Virus record (IMG/VR): IMGVR_UViG_3300047173_000045
Coordinates: 1 to 53,791 of that record
Source of the DNA: a virus
Length of the DNA stretch: 53,791 nucleotides
Reading direction: 5' to 3' (one strand)
Below are positions 26,890-35,110 of this stretch, piece after piece. Made by a program: the position numbers and the translations under genes. The stretch's first letter is position 1; every line of letters starts with the position of its first letter. Below the pieces are notes generated by a model. The model ran no database searches and was not told the DNA's origin. It saw nothing but the letters and a program-made list of their open reading frames with translations.

Positions 26890-29388
26890 TTATACATCGT
26901 ATAGCGCCTCTTGTTTACCACGCGGCGCAAATTCCTCCCGCAGTATAGCATCTTGTTCTTCTTTTCTCAAGGCAAACCCGTTATCGCGCAACCAACGAAT
27001 TGCTTGGCTGGCGGAATCTACCAAATCGTCATGCTTGCCTTTGGGAAAAGCACTAATCTGCGGGATTAAAAGATCGTCTGCCCAACCCTTTTCCGGCGCG
27101 AAAATAATACCCTCTGACCATAAATGCTGTACTGAATAAAGCCGGGCAACCTTATCCTGCGCCCCTGGATTAACCAATTGCACCCCGAATTTCTCCGCAC
27201 CAAACAACCGCCTAATTTCCTGCGCCACGCTATGGCCGGACGCTTTGTTCTCAATCAGCAATCTATCCACCTTAAACTTGACGCAAATCGGCCCGACGCC
27301 CAAGGTGGAATAATTCTCATTGCCGACCGCATAACGTCCATTAGGATCTTTCTTGCCCATGACCAAGCTGTTTATATCCAGCCTATCCTGCCAGGCATAC
27401 ATGCACATGATTTTCGGCATGTTATTCTTGTCGCGAAACACGCCCCAGACAGTCAGCGCGGAATAATCATTCTCTTGCTTTTCGGTATAGGCCGCATCCA
27501 GCGAGGCAACGATAAAATCAAACGGCGGAAATTCCTTGCTGTCCCAAAGTTGCCACCAGTCGCGTTTGATGATACCGCCGCCGCGAGGCTCGGGCCGTTG
27601 TTGCAGCTGACCAGCGGAATTAGATGATGCAAGGCCCCAAACAACATAATTGCCAGTTGTTGTTTCTAGCGCATAAACTGTTTCTTGCCCTCCATATTGT
27701 ATACTAACAACCTCTTCCTCTGAAGATATAAAGTTCGCTGTATATGCCCCATCTATTAATCTCTGTCGCCACTTTACTGGCTGTACTATATGCAAAAACT
27801 TTTGGAAAAGCTGCAGACAGCTTTTTCCACCAGTAGTTAAAATATAATGTCTTCTTTGTTGCCAATGCGAGTACTGAAGCTGCCTTTTAGGGGTCATACA
27901 GCTAAACTCAAAATTAAATTCTCTTAAATATTCTTCCAACTTTTCACAAAGAGGAAGATTCTTTTCTGCTGTTTGATGAAAAGAAATTTGGGCAGAAGAT
28001 TTATAATCCTTTCCATTTGGTCTTTTTTGACCGCGTCTATTACAAAGAGTGACACTTCCTTCTCCGTCAAAAAACCCAGCTAACCACCCTGCTTTTCTTT
28101 CTTGCTCTGGTAAAAGATTAGGTAATTCAGGATCGCATATCCTCATTAATCTTCTACCGATTATTGCGGGCCTATAAAGTGGGTCATCTGGATATTTCCC
28201 CTGCCTTCTCTTGGCCTGTTTTCCTATGTACCATTTGTGGTCTGCCGTGCATCTAATTATTTTTCCGCTGCTTAGTTTTATGTTTGAAACATCGGCATGG
28301 TAAGTATAAATATTTTTAACTATGGATTTTTTTAGTGACCTTCTATTTTTTCTATCGGCTTTCTCCTCAAATCCAACTACCTCATCACCAATTTTTACTT
28401 CTGATATCGGTTTTAAAGATAGGTCGCCCATCAAAACCGGCGATTCTTTCGGGGTACAACCATACGGCCCAAGCGATGCCTTCAAAGACGCCACTTCTCT
28501 TTCACCAACGCGCTCTGGCCATAGCAACTCACCGTCCACTGTGCGGGGGTCTTCAAAGCCAATCGACGTATAACATTTTCGATCCGCCTCAAACTCCATC
28601 GGCAAACAAAGGTGCGTCCAATCACCGTCCATTTTATCTATAATATGACCGGCCAAATCTGCCTCGTTCAATCTTTGCATGGTAACTAAATACACGCCCG
28701 TTTTTGGGTCGTTCAACCTAGTACTCAAACTTTGATCCCACCAATCTATAACACCTTGGCGTACTAATTCTGACTCTGCTTCAATAGAATTGTGACCATC
28801 ATCCACGGCACAAATTAAAGCTCCCTCCCCTGTCAAAGCACCGCCAACCGAAGTGGCAATACGATAACCGCCATGACTATTATCAAACCTGGATTTTGTG
28901 TTTTGATCCCCAGTCAACGAAAACCTATTGCCCCAAAGCTTTTGATAGAATGGACTAGCAATCAAGCGCCTTGCTTTTAGGCTATCTCTGAAGCTCAATG
29001 TCTGCGCATAAGATGCGTAAAGAAAACTTACGTGCGGCCCGCATAAAGCAGATTCATCAGACTGCGCCCAAACCCAAGGCGCATACGCTACTGAAACCGA
29101 AATCGATTTCATTGTTCTTGGGGGTTGATTAATTAATAAATGACGTATTTCGCCACGGGCTTGTGCTTGAAGATGTTCGGAAATGGCGTCGATGTGCCAA
29201 CCGTGCACGTAAGGAGATGGATCAATATAGCGCCATGCGTGTTGAATAAATGCTGACAAGCTCTCTTCACACTCGCCTCGGATATCAATATCCTGCTGCG
29301 TAAGATTACTCGTCTTCTCCAACCGCCTTTCACGCAACGCGTAAAGCTTTTTCAGGCGGATGATTTTATCTTCCCGTGATTCGGTCAT
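26890..29388 (-). CDS. Terminase large subunit containing an intein
   Basis: 832 residues from the ATG at 29388 (an upstream TTG is less likely). ATPase part: Walker A LINQPPRTMKS (about 86-95), Walker B ALICAVDDGHN. Nuclease part after the intein: VASLDAAYTEKQENDYSAL and a late HDDLVDSASQAIRWL. Residues 311-590 (27619-28458) interrupt the conserved GPYG-SAGQLQQRPEPRGGG segment and form an intein; the spliced enzyme would have 552 residues. Packages DNA through the portal encoded just downstream. Splicing must work for the phage to package, since the insert breaks the motor between ATPase and nuclease. Confidence 0.92.
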   Translation of the reverse strand: MTESREDKIIRLKKLYALRERRLEKTSNLTQQDIDIRGECEESLSAFIQHAWRYIDPSPYVHGWHIDAISEHLQAQARGEIRHLLINQPPRTMKSISVSVAYAPWVWAQSDESALCGPHVSFLYASYAQTLSFRDSLKARRLIASPFYQKLWGNRFSLTGDQNTKSRFDNSHGGYRIATSVGGALTGEGALICAVDDGHNSIEAESELVRQGVIDWWDQSLSTRLNDPKTGVYLVTMQRLNEADLAGHIIDKMDGDWTHLCLPMEFEADRKCYTSIGFEDPRTVDGELLWPERVGEREVASLKASLGPYGCTPKESPVLMGDLSLKPISEVKIGDEVVGFEEKADRKNRRSLKKSIVKNIYTYHADVSNIKLSSGKIIRCTADHKWYIGKQAKRRQGKYPDDPLYRPAIIGRRLMRICDPELPNLLPEQERKAGWLAGFFDGEGSVTLCNRRGQKRPNGKDYKSSAQISFHQTAEKNLPLCEKLEEYLREFNFEFSCMTPKRQLQYSHWQQRRHYILTTGGKSCLQLFQKFLHIVQPVKWRQRLIDGAYTANFISSEEEVVSIQYGGQETVYALETTTGNYVVWGLASSNSAGQLQQRPEPRGGGIIKRDWWQLWDSKEFPPFDFIVASLDAAYTEKQENDYSALTVWGVFRDKNNMPKIMCMYAWQDRLDINSLVMGKKDPNGRYAVGNENYSTLGVGPICVKFKVDRLLIENKASGHSVAQEIRRLFGAEKFGVQLVNPGAQDKVARLYSVQHLWSEGIIFAPEKGWADDLLIPQISAFPKGKHDDLVDSASQAIRWLRDNGFALRKEEQDAILREEFAPRGKQEALYDV
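27619..28458 (-). mobile_element. Intein with LAGLIDADG endonuclease in the terminase
   Basis: 280 residues. Starts at Cys311 (CTPKESPVLMGDLSLKPISE, block A), block B CTADHKW with the TxxH pattern, one clear LAGLIDADG motif LAGFFDGEGS near residue 435, block F TVYALETTTGNYVVWGL, and ends Asn590 before Ser. The usual penultimate His is Ser here (SSN-S). The DNA is visibly AT-richer than the flanking terminase, suggesting recent acquisition. Boundaries are supported by the restored terminase motif when it is removed. Confidence 0.9.
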
Positions 29389-29725
29389 GTTCAATGGCTT
29401 GGATGATGCAATAAAGCTCGGCTAAGCATTCGGTCGGCATACCTGTGATTAAAAAACATGGGCCACCGCCCTCATCATCTGGCCGATTAATCCACGCTTG
29501 CCAACCTTTTGAACCGTTTTCATTAACAGAGAAAAAACCATGCGGCCTAATGCCCTTCAAAACATCCCTGCTAGTTGTATAATCAGGGCAACCATCAATG
29601 CGGCTTTCATAGTTAGCGCCGCCGCCTAAGTATTTCCACACCGCGAGATCAATCTCTTCCATTGCCGGTTCATTGGCGGGATCGACGGCTTCGATAAGCT
29701 TTAAAATGTTAAGTGCGTCACTCAT
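29366..29725 (-). CDS. Phage ABA-sandwich-like small protein
   Basis: 119 residues. YTTSRDVLKGI, the Trp-containing strand and CFLITGMPTECLAELYCIIQ near the end resemble the small alpha-beta sandwich proteins common in phages. Overlaps the terminase start by 23 bases and the glycosyltransferase stop by 4. Function unknown. Confidence 0.6.
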   Translation of the reverse strand: MSDALNILKLIEAVDPANEPAMEEIDLAVWKYLGGGANYESRIDGCPDYTTSRDVLKGIRPHGFFSVNENGSKGWQAWINRPDDEGGGPCFLITGMPTECLAELYCIIQAIEHDRITGR

Positions 29726-30333
29726 GCCTTCTCCCTATAAACAAAATCCCCAATATGCCCAATCTGCTGCGACACGTCATGGTCAACCCATAACTTGATA
29801 CCGGCGTGGCGCAGCTTCTCACTAAACATATAATCCTCGCCAAGATACGTCTGCGTATCTTCCAGCCAGACAACTTCAAAATGCGGCCTCTTAATTGCCC
29901 TTACCGCATCCGTCAGTTTCAGCAAGCAACACCCAAGCCCTACCCAGCCAACCTCTTGCAACCCGGTTTTACCCAAAGACGACACCTTTCCACTTTCCGC
30001 TACCGCTGTTGTCTGACCAGTCGGCCCCTTGCTGACATAGTTCGCCGCGACAAACTCAACATCGTGCGCCGCAAGCCGGTCAACCAGATCGCCGGGGAAT
30101 GTCATGTCGTCATCAAGCATCAGCAAGTGCGTGCAGTTGGTCTTAATGGCGTGGTCTAAAGAGTTTTGCCTTGCTGCTGACAGAAGCGATGAGTTAGCCA
30201 ACAAGTGCATCTCCAACTCGCACGGCTGACCATTCACGCCCAGCTTATTTATCCGCAAGACCAAGTTCAGCATTGCCACAAAGAACGATGAGCAGATGGG
30301 GCGGTTTGACGGGCAGGCGATAAGGAGTTTCAC
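29722..30333 (-). CDS. Glycosyltransferase-like protein (GT-A fold)
   Basis: 203 residues. A Rossmann-like start (MKLLIACPSNRPICSSF), SSLLSAARQNSLDHAIKTNC, then the metal-binding HLLMLDDDMTFPGDL with a DxD motif, and a late YLGEDYMFSEKLRHAG segment that would carry the acceptor-side acidic residues. Probably moves a sugar to DNA, a virion protein or a host glycan; the substrate is not visible from sequence. Located between the ABA-sandwich gene and small accessory genes upstream of the terminase. Confidence 0.75.
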   Translation of the reverse strand: MKLLIACPSNRPICSSFFVAMLNLVLRINKLGVNGQPCELEMHLLANSSLLSAARQNSLDHAIKTNCTHLLMLDDDMTFPGDLVDRLAAHDVEFVAANYVSKGPTGQTTAVAESGKVSSLGKTGLQEVGWVGLGCCLLKLTDAVRAIKRPHFEVVWLEDTQTYLGEDYMFSEKLRHAGIKLWVDHDVSQQIGHIGDFVYREKA

Positions 30334-30701
30334 GCCTTATGCAATCCCACCACCTTCATAGCATCGGCAACTTTCTGCGCTTCGGCTCGCGTTGAGTACC
30401 GCGTCGGATTAATATCGCTGTGTATGTGCTGGCCGTTGCCAAGATGCAGGGATTCTTGAAGGCGGAAGATATTGCCGGGGTATTCAATCAGGCGGACTTG
30501 GTGTGACCATGCATCTGGTTCCGGTTGAATGACCGGCAATGATGGCGGAATAGGCGCATGATTGACAATAATCGTCGGGTGCTCCGCTTTGATGACATCA
30601 ACATTAGTAGGCTTGTCACAAGACTTTCTAACAATCGGTTTATCATACTCAAACTCATGTTTGTATACCGGAGCCTTCGCCTTACGCACTCTGAAAAACA
30701 T
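30330..30701 (-). CDS. Small protein, unknown
   Basis: 123 residues. Basic N-terminus, Pro-rich centre, and a C-terminal module (NIFRLQESLHLGNG and TRYSTRAEAQKVADA) of the kind found in many short phage proteins. Coupled to the glycosyltransferase by a 4-base overlap. Confidence 0.55.
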   Translation of the reverse strand: MFFRVRKAKAPVYKHEFEYDKPIVRKSCDKPTNVDVIKAEHPTIIVNHAPIPPSLPVIQPEPDAWSHQVRLIEYPGNIFRLQESLHLGNGQHIHSDINPTRYSTRAEAQKVADAMKVVGLHKA

Positions 30702-30950
30702 CTAATGCCTCGTTTCTGGTTGGTTGAATTGTTTGCTGGCTTGCTGGAATATTTCACTCCACACAAAACACGGCGCTTGGCTTTGCCAGCCCAATGCCGC
30801 CGCATAAGCATAGGCCCAGTTTCTTTGCTCGGCAGTCAATGAGTTCTCAATCTTGCGCAAGCGTTCTTGATACTCGCGTTCTTTGCGGCAGACTTCTTCA
30901 TAAGCCGCTTTGGCAATTGCTAGTTTGCGGCGCTTAATTCCGAACATCAT
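30702..30950 (-). CDS. Small coiled-coil protein, unknown
   Basis: 82 residues with a charged coiled coil (AAYEEVCRKEREYQERLRKI) and a Trp-rich end. Overlaps the HTH gene upstream by 17 bases. No family recognised. Confidence 0.55.
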   Translation of the reverse strand: MMFGIKRRKLAIAKAAYEEVCRKEREYQERLRKIENSLTAEQRNWAYAYAAALGWQSQAPCFVWSEIFQQASKQFNQPETRH

Positions 30951-31125
30951 CCCTCAACAAAACCCTCATCAACCCCTGCACCGGCCCCGATATCCGCGTC
31001 TCGCCTTTCTCATACCGGCGCACGGTGCGCTCGTGCACTGCCAGCATACGCGCAAGCTCTGATTGCTTCAAGCCGAGTTGGTTACGGATACGGGTGAAAG
31101 TTGCGGGGGTCACATCTCCACCCAT
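30934..31125 (-). CDS. HTH (Xre/Cro-like) DNA-binding protein
   Basis: 63 residues, essentially one helix-turn-helix: IRNQLGLKQSELARMLAVHE then RTVRRYEKGETRISGPV. The family regulates transcription from short operators. It lies within the leftward operon, so it may tune middle or late expression. A second similar gene lies at 32103-32330; the two share the ISGPV motif after the recognition helix. Confidence 0.8.
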   Translation of the reverse strand: MGGDVTPATFTRIRNQLGLKQSELARMLAVHERTVRRYEKGETRISGPVQGLMRVLLRDDVRN

Positions 31126-31397
31126 TCCGCCATTCTCTCAATTAAAGTCAGAAGATCCGTTTGCTTAAAAACATCCACCTGGACTGTCGGCGGATAACTC
31201 CCATGCTTGGCTATCACGTAGTCGCGGAAGGTGGGTTTTCTTTTTAAAAAGGATTCGGCTTTTTCAACATAAGCTTGTGCGGTTGTATCCATTGGATTGG
31301 AGAAGTGCTTCATCACATCCTCGTAGCGGACCCAAATTCCCTCGGGATGCTCAAACGTATCGCTAATGCCGTTCACAACTATATTATACCGTTTCAT
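31110..31397 (-). CDS. Small protein, unknown
   Basis: 95 residues from the ATG at 31397 (MKRYNIVVNG), which overlaps the upstream stop as ATGA; a start 9 bases earlier is possible. Mixed alpha-beta with GIWVRYEDVMKHF. No family recognised. Confidence 0.55.
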   Translation of the reverse strand: MKRYNIVVNGISDTFEHPEGIWVRYEDVMKHFSNPMDTTAQAYVEKAESFLKRKPTFRDYVIAKHGSYPPTVQVDVFKQTDLLTLIERMAEWVEM

Positions 31398-31555
31398 TGC
31401 TCCCATACTTCCCAGCCACGCTTCTCAATCTCTTCCAAAGAAATAGAACCATTCATGGCATGCATAGCTAAGCCAAATGGCAAGCCTTTAAAAATGCCGT
31501 TTTGAATGATTGCACCCAATATACCATTGCAATTAACTTTAAATTTATCACTCAT
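31394..31555 (-). CDS. Small protein, unknown
   Basis: 53 residues (MSDKFKVNCNGILGAIIQNG). Its start overlaps the stop of the upstream gene and its stop overlaps the next start (both ATGA), which argues that it is a real operon member. Function unknown. Confidence 0.6.
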   Translation of the reverse strand: MSDKFKVNCNGILGAIIQNGIFKGLPFGLAMHAMNGSISLEEIEKRGWEVWEQ

Positions 31556-31785
31556 CCCGCCTCCACCATCGCCCGCGCGTAGGACAGGCGGAGATCGGCC
31601 AGGGCTTTAAATAACTTGCCCTTGTCTTTAGCGTCATCGTAACTGAGTAAGTCCGCTGCGTCCTGTATCGTAATTGGCGCATGCGCGGCGTAGTATTGCA
31701 GGAGGGTCAGGCCTTCATAACCAGTATTAGTTGGAAAAGCTGGCTCAATGTAAGAAGCTTTTATCGGTGCACCGTCATCACTCAT
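31552..31785 (-). CDS. Small conserved protein, unknown
   Basis: 77 residues with the segment EGLTLLQYYAAHAPITIQDA that recalls the short L-T-x-x-x-Y-A-A-x-A proteins frequent in phages. Coupled by ATGA to the next gene. Function unknown. Confidence 0.6.
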   Translation of the reverse strand: MSDDGAPIKASYIEPAFPTNTGYEGLTLLQYYAAHAPITIQDAADLLSYDDAKDKGKLFKALADLRLSYARAMVEAG

Positions 31786-31791
31786 CTCGGA

Positions 31792-32049
31792 TCACCAAAC
31801 CGCAGCAGGAGGCGGCGGAATACCAATACCTGGCTGTTGTTGGATCGTGCCCTGCGGAATGAAATCAACATCCGGATTCGGCACGTTAGGCGGCGCAACA
31901 GGCGGTGCTTGATAATACTCTTGCGGATCACGACGCCAGGACGGCATCACAAACCGGCCATCGGAACGAACGTAGCCTTGTACGTCCTCTTGAGCGTGGG
32001 CGGTTAGTGGCAAAGTTAGCAATGCGAGTGCGAGTAAAAATGTTTTCAT
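31792..32049 (-). CDS. Small exported Pro-rich protein
   Basis: 85 residues. A clear signal peptide (MKTFLLALALLTLPLTAHAQ, cleavage after AHA), then GYVRSDGRFVMPSWRR, a motif found in short secreted bacterial and phage proteins, and a Pro-rich tail. Would be exported to the periplasm; purpose unknown. Confidence 0.65.
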   Translation of the reverse strand: MKTFLLALALLTLPLTAHAQEDVQGYVRSDGRFVMPSWRRDPQEYYQAPPVAPPNVPNPDVDFIPQGTIQQQPGIGIPPPPAAVW

Positions 32050-32076
32050 GGTGGTTTCCTTTCATGGTTAAGTGAT

Positions 32077-32100
32077 ATTATAAACCGGACTTCCTGTCAA
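32077..32100 (-). promoter_or_regulatory. Possible leftward promoter with short spacer
   Basis: Minus-strand TTGACA (32100-32095) and TATAAT (32082-32077) are both perfect but only 12 bases apart, which is too close for a standard sigma-70 promoter. The pair lies 27 bases before the exported-protein gene. Either box may work with another partner. Confidence 0.35.
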
Positions 32101-32102
32101 TA

Positions 32103-32330
32103 CTAATCTTCATGATACAACATGGCAAAATAATTATTTAGATCATCTAATTCCACCGTCCCGTATTGCTCAAACAATTCCATCAACAGCGACACCGGCC
32201 CGCTGATTGCAATCTCGCCGTACTCAATGCGCCGGATTGTTTTGTCCGACGACAGGCGCAACGCATCCGCCATCTGCTTAGTCGATAGACCAAGCGAAAG
32301 GCGAATGGATTTGAATTGGGATGGGGTCAC
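32103..32330 (-). CDS. HTH (Xre-like) DNA-binding protein
   Basis: 75 residues from a GTG. Helix-turn-helix: FKSIRLSLGLSTKQMADALR then KTIRRIEYGEIAISGPV. The acidic C-terminus (VELDDLNNYFAMLYHED) may dimerise. The GTG overlaps the stop of the upstream 49-residue gene (GTGA). Regulatory target unknown. Confidence 0.75.
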   Translation of the reverse strand: MTPSQFKSIRLSLGLSTKQMADALRLSSDKTIRRIEYGEIAISGPVSLLMELFEQYGTVELDDLNNYFAMLYHED

Positions 32331-32476
32331 GGCTTACCGTTGAGCGATTGCAGCCATTCCATGATCGGCACCACATTGTAAGCTTTTAGATTTACTAACG
32401 CCACAATCTCATGGTTGAACGTTTCAAATACTGCTTGACCAGTGGCGCGGCGAACGACGACGTATGATGCTGGCAT
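32327..32476 (-). CDS. Small protein, unknown
   Basis: 49 residues (MPASYVVVRRATGQAVFETF). Overlaps the HTH start as GTGA. Beta-hairpin followed by a short helix. Function unknown. Confidence 0.6.
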   Translation of the reverse strand: MPASYVVVRRATGQAVFETFNHEIVALVNLKAYNVVPIMEWLQSLNGKP

Positions 32477-32477
32477 G

Positions 32478-32720
32478 TTAATGATACCACTTCGTTGTTT
32501 TGGTGTAGCCGTTTGGCCCGCGCACGGTTAGCCGGTTTTTGGCGTCGATGGGATGCGTTGTATAGCCGCCAGTCGCAAGTGCTACGGCGCACTCACTGTT
32601 ATCATCATTAAAGCCGTTGATGATATATTCCCATTGATAATATTTTTTAAAGCCGCCTTTGCCGTCTGGCTTCTCATAGCAATTGCGTATTTGCTTATAA
32701 CCGTTGTGATTGCGGATCAT
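32478..32720 (-). CDS. Small protein, unknown
   Basis: 80 residues, Asn/Tyr/Lys-rich (GYKQIRNCYEKPDGKGG, VRGPNGYTKTTKWYH). Compact beta protein by appearance. First gene of a stretch that follows the 197-base gap containing a likely promoter. No family recognised. Confidence 0.5.
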   Translation of the reverse strand: MIRNHNGYKQIRNCYEKPDGKGGFKKYYQWEYIINGFNDDNSECAVALATGGYTTHPIDAKNRLTVRGPNGYTKTTKWYH

Positions 32721-32816
32721 GTTCTTCCCTTATGTTGGTCGGCCAATGGCCCGTTGCGTTAAGATCAGTATTGCACTAAAGCGGACACGCTGTCACTAAG
32801 TACATATTCCTATTTT

Positions 32817-32883
32817 ATAATAGCATGCAACTGTCAGGGGGTTTCACCTGAAAGACAAATTGCATACGCTGCATGTGCAATTT
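32817..32883 (-). promoter_or_regulatory. Extended -10 promoter and inverted repeat
   Basis: Minus strand TGC-TATTAT (-10 at 32822-32817), identical to the extended -10 at 35111-35119, without a good -35. Upstream of it an 8-base inverted repeat AAATTGCA / TGCAATTT (32857-32864 and 32876-32883) could be an operator. Both sit in the 197-base gap after the possible small terminase gene. Confidence 0.5.
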
Positions 32884-32917
32884 TACGGGGTTTTTAAAAA
32901 TTCCAAAAACACCGGAT

Positions 32918-33217
32918 TTACTCCTCGTCGCCTTCTTCCTCCACAACGTCAATCGCTTCCAAATCAATCGGCCCCAGTTCGCTCTCAAGCTTGCCGATCA
33001 CCTGGTCGATGTGCTCGATGGTGATATCAAGTTTTTGCTCGGTGCGGTTTAAATCAGGCACAATTTTCTTTAACAAAATATCCGCAGCCTTCACTTGCGT
33101 AGAAGATAGCTCAACTTCACCCTGCACATGCGCCAGAAGCCTTTGCATTAACACGCCCGCCCTTATTCGCTCTTTCCAGTCGTCGGACAAAACAATCCTC
33201 GTTTTACGTGCGGCCAT
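32918..33217 (-). CDS. Possible terminase small subunit
   Basis: 99 residues from the ATG at 33217, which shares bases with the stop of the GIY-YIG gene (TAATG). Helical: RKTRIVLSDDWKERIRAGVL, then ELSSTQVKAADILLKKIVPD and an acidic end. Short helical proteins with an ST-x-QVKAA-x-ILLKK-x-PDL core are annotated as small terminase subunits in related phages. It lies 3.5 kb from the large subunit. Assignment tentative. Confidence 0.5.
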   Translation of the reverse strand: MAARKTRIVLSDDWKERIRAGVLMQRLLAHVQGEVELSSTQVKAADILLKKIVPDLNRTEQKLDITIEHIDQVIGKLESELGPIDLEAIDVVEEEGDEE

Positions 33218-33768
33218 TAAAGACCTACAGTCTTTAGAATTTGAGGTCCCAAAGTAGTGAAAAACCAAGCCCATATCTCAGAAACTGCGTCCTGAAAGCC
33301 TTCTCCGGTTTTTTCCGCTGTAATTTTACTTTTATCATCTCGATATTTGAGACAGTAAGCAAATAGCTTTTTATTTTTTTTGATTAATTCAATTGCATCT
33401 TTCTTGGTGAAAGGCGTGGTTTTTTTAGTTTTAACCTTACTGAAAACCTTTCTTTCCCACAATCTTCTGTCCCAAGCTCTTTGGCCGCCTGGCATGATGT
33501 TAGTCAATGTACCTAAACCATATAATTCAATTCTATCAGTTTCGTGATTGTATGCTTCTTGCTCATCCCAAAAACTAGCAACTTTGTAAACTTTAATTTC
33601 ATAATTTAACTTTCGGATTTTATTGCATTTCTTTGAGCATACCCCTTTGCGTGCTTCCTTGATATGAGCATGCATTCTGTTGGCCGATCCCTTTCCAACA
33701 TAGAATACATTTCCGGCTATATCGGAAAGTTCATAAACGTACCATTTTGCTAAATTTTTAAAGGTCAT
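33217..33768 (-). CDS. GIY-YIG endonuclease (probable homing endonuclease)
   Basis: 183 residues. N-terminal GIY-YIG module: KWYVYELSDIAGNVFYVGKG with the two-strand signature, an Arg/His segment (ANRMHAHI), and NHETDRIELYG carrying the catalytic-type Glu. The C-terminal half is Lys-rich, as in DNA-binding tails. The DNA is AT-rich compared with its neighbours. Sits immediately before the possible small terminase gene, a classic freestanding homing-endonuclease site. Confidence 0.8.
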   Translation of the reverse strand: MTFKNLAKWYVYELSDIAGNVFYVGKGSANRMHAHIKEARKGVCSKKCNKIRKLNYEIKVYKVASFWDEQEAYNHETDRIELYGLGTLTNIMPGGQRAWDRRLWERKVFSKVKTKKTTPFTKKDAIELIKKNKKLFAYCLKYRDDKSKITAEKTGEGFQDAVSEIWAWFFTTLGPQILKTVGL

Positions 33769-33911
33769 TTTTTATCTAATGCCTTTAATCTATGGAATTT
33801 AACTCGACATTTAAGGGAGCAAAATAATTTAGTACCCCTTTGAGACAGGGTTTGTTGGCTACAATTTTTACAAACTATAATTTCTGCTTTAGATTTTATA
33901 TTTGCACTCAT
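33765..33911 (-). CDS. Small zinc-finger protein coupled to the GIY-YIG gene
   Basis: 48 residues. VCKNCSQQTLSQRGTKLFCS then LKCRVKFH gives Cys pairs spaced C-x2-C and C-x3-C. Its stop overlaps the GIY-YIG start (ATGA), so it probably arrived with it. Perhaps a DNA-binding helper. A perfect palindrome TGTAACGTTACA (33914-33925) lies just before its start. Confidence 0.6.
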   Translation of the reverse strand: MSANIKSKAEIIVCKNCSQQTLSQRGTKLFCSLKCRVKFHRLKALDKK

Positions 33912-33947
33912 AATGTAACGTTACACTAAAAATGCTAAAATAGCCAG

Positions 33948-34052
33948 CTAATTTACAGGAGTAATTAACCGCCCCATCTCCCCACACAGCGCCGTCAGGA
34001 CGCATGGGAGGGGTTTGGTGGTGTCTTGGTAGCGGAATTCGGTTTCGGTCAT
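33948..34052 (-). CDS. Very small protein, unknown
   Basis: 34 residues (MTETEFRYQDTTKPLPCVLT). ATGA overlap with the upstream gene stop supports translation. The TTKPLPCVLTALCGEMGRL stretch looks conserved-type. Function unknown. Confidence 0.45.
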   Translation of the reverse strand: MTETEFRYQDTTKPLPCVLTALCGEMGRLITPVN

Positions 34053-34279
34053 GCCGGCGCCTTCTGTAGATCTGCTATTTTTGCTTTCAGCCGCTCGTTC
34101 TCACGCTTAAGCTTTAGATCATACCTACCATGCGCCTCAAGCTTTTCTTTTAGAGAAACACCGTATTTGTCGAAATCTAATAGATTCAGCGTATGTTCAA
34201 TTTCAGCTTGCGGATCAAATCGGATAATTTTGGCAAAATCACGAGCATATGCGTCGAACATTTCTATTGGAGTGCTCAA
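34049..34279 (-). CDS. Small helical protein, unknown
   Basis: 76 residues, ending in a coiled coil (LKRENERLKAKIADLQKAPA). Overlaps both neighbours by 4 bases. No family recognised. Confidence 0.55.
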   Translation of the reverse strand: MSTPIEMFDAYARDFAKIIRFDPQAEIEHTLNLLDFDKYGVSLKEKLEAHGRYDLKLKRENERLKAKIADLQKAPA

Positions 34280-34503
34280 ACAACCCTCCCCATCTCCCCA
34301 CGCCGCGCCGCCAGCTTGCGGTGAATGCCGTCCATCAGCCGGCTGCCGGTATGGATAAATATAAAAGGCATCAGGCCGTGAATGACAATTACCAGCGCCG
34401 TCAGCGTCAGCCCCGCCGAAATCCGCAGCGTGAAAGCCAGATGTTCGAAATAGCTTTCGCCGGTTTCATGCAGGTGATGATTTAAAAAATTATCCTGTTC
34501 CAT
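34276..34503 (-). CDS. DUF6356-like membrane protein
   Basis: 75 residues. HLHETGESYFEHLAFTLRIS followed by one hydrophobic segment (AGLTLTALVIVIHGLMPFIF) and a short basic tail matches the DUF6356 pattern known from Alphaproteobacteria and their phages. One or two membrane passes. Function unknown; its presence is one hint to the host class. Confidence 0.7.
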   Translation of the reverse strand: MEQDNFLNHHLHETGESYFEHLAFTLRISAGLTLTALVIVIHGLMPFIFIHTGSRLMDGIHRKLAARRGEMGRVV

Positions 34504-34566
34504 GGCGGCTATAATACATCCTACCGCATCCTACGGCGCGTTGCAACGGGGATGGGCGGCGATGCA

Positions 34567-35001
34567 TTAGTATCTATCGCGGTTTTTTAAATCCTTTTTC
34601 AGACTTTCGATTTGTTTTTCGAGATCAAGAATGCGCTGGCCTTTCAATTCTTCGCTGGCATGCCTTAAAATTGCTTCCCGAATTACAGGACCATCGAATT
34701 TGTCTGTTAACGCATATCGCTGCAATGCCCAGCCCTTACCAGTCAAGAGAGCCTCAACGCAGTTATCGACCATGCGCCACATTTCACCTTGGATATTGCA
34801 TTCCACATCGGTAAGAATGTAATTCTCCATATCCTTTCTAATGACGTCGGCAAAATTCTCTGAGAATTTCTCCAATAGAGGCTTAAAGTTGTCAGCCTCA
34901 AACTTATCCATGATATTTTGAGCAACGCGTCTGCTATCAAAGTACGCAGGCCCCAAAACCGGACTTTTTTCACTTTCTTGCAAATCTTCAGTGTTAAACA
35001 T
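34567..35001 (-). CDS. Helical protein, unknown
   Basis: 144 residues, acidic and helical, with a C-terminal coiled coil (RILDLEKQIESLKKDLKNRD). First gene after the promoter at 35111-35138. No family recognised. The 63-base gap downstream contains a directly repeated CATCCTAC. Confidence 0.6.
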   Translation of the reverse strand: MFNTEDLQESEKSPVLGPAYFDSRRVAQNIMDKFEADNFKPLLEKFSENFADVIRKDMENYILTDVECNIQGEMWRMVDNCVEALLTGKGWALQRYALTDKFDGPVIREAILRHASEELKGQRILDLEKQIESLKKDLKNRDRY

Positions 35002-35110
35002 TACTTCTTCCCTCCATGGTAAAAAAAATCCCTTGGTAAGAACCCGCTGCTTGCGGCAACGAGTTCATATCAAAGGACACAAAAGGCAATCCGCAAGCTT
35101 GCCTAAAACT

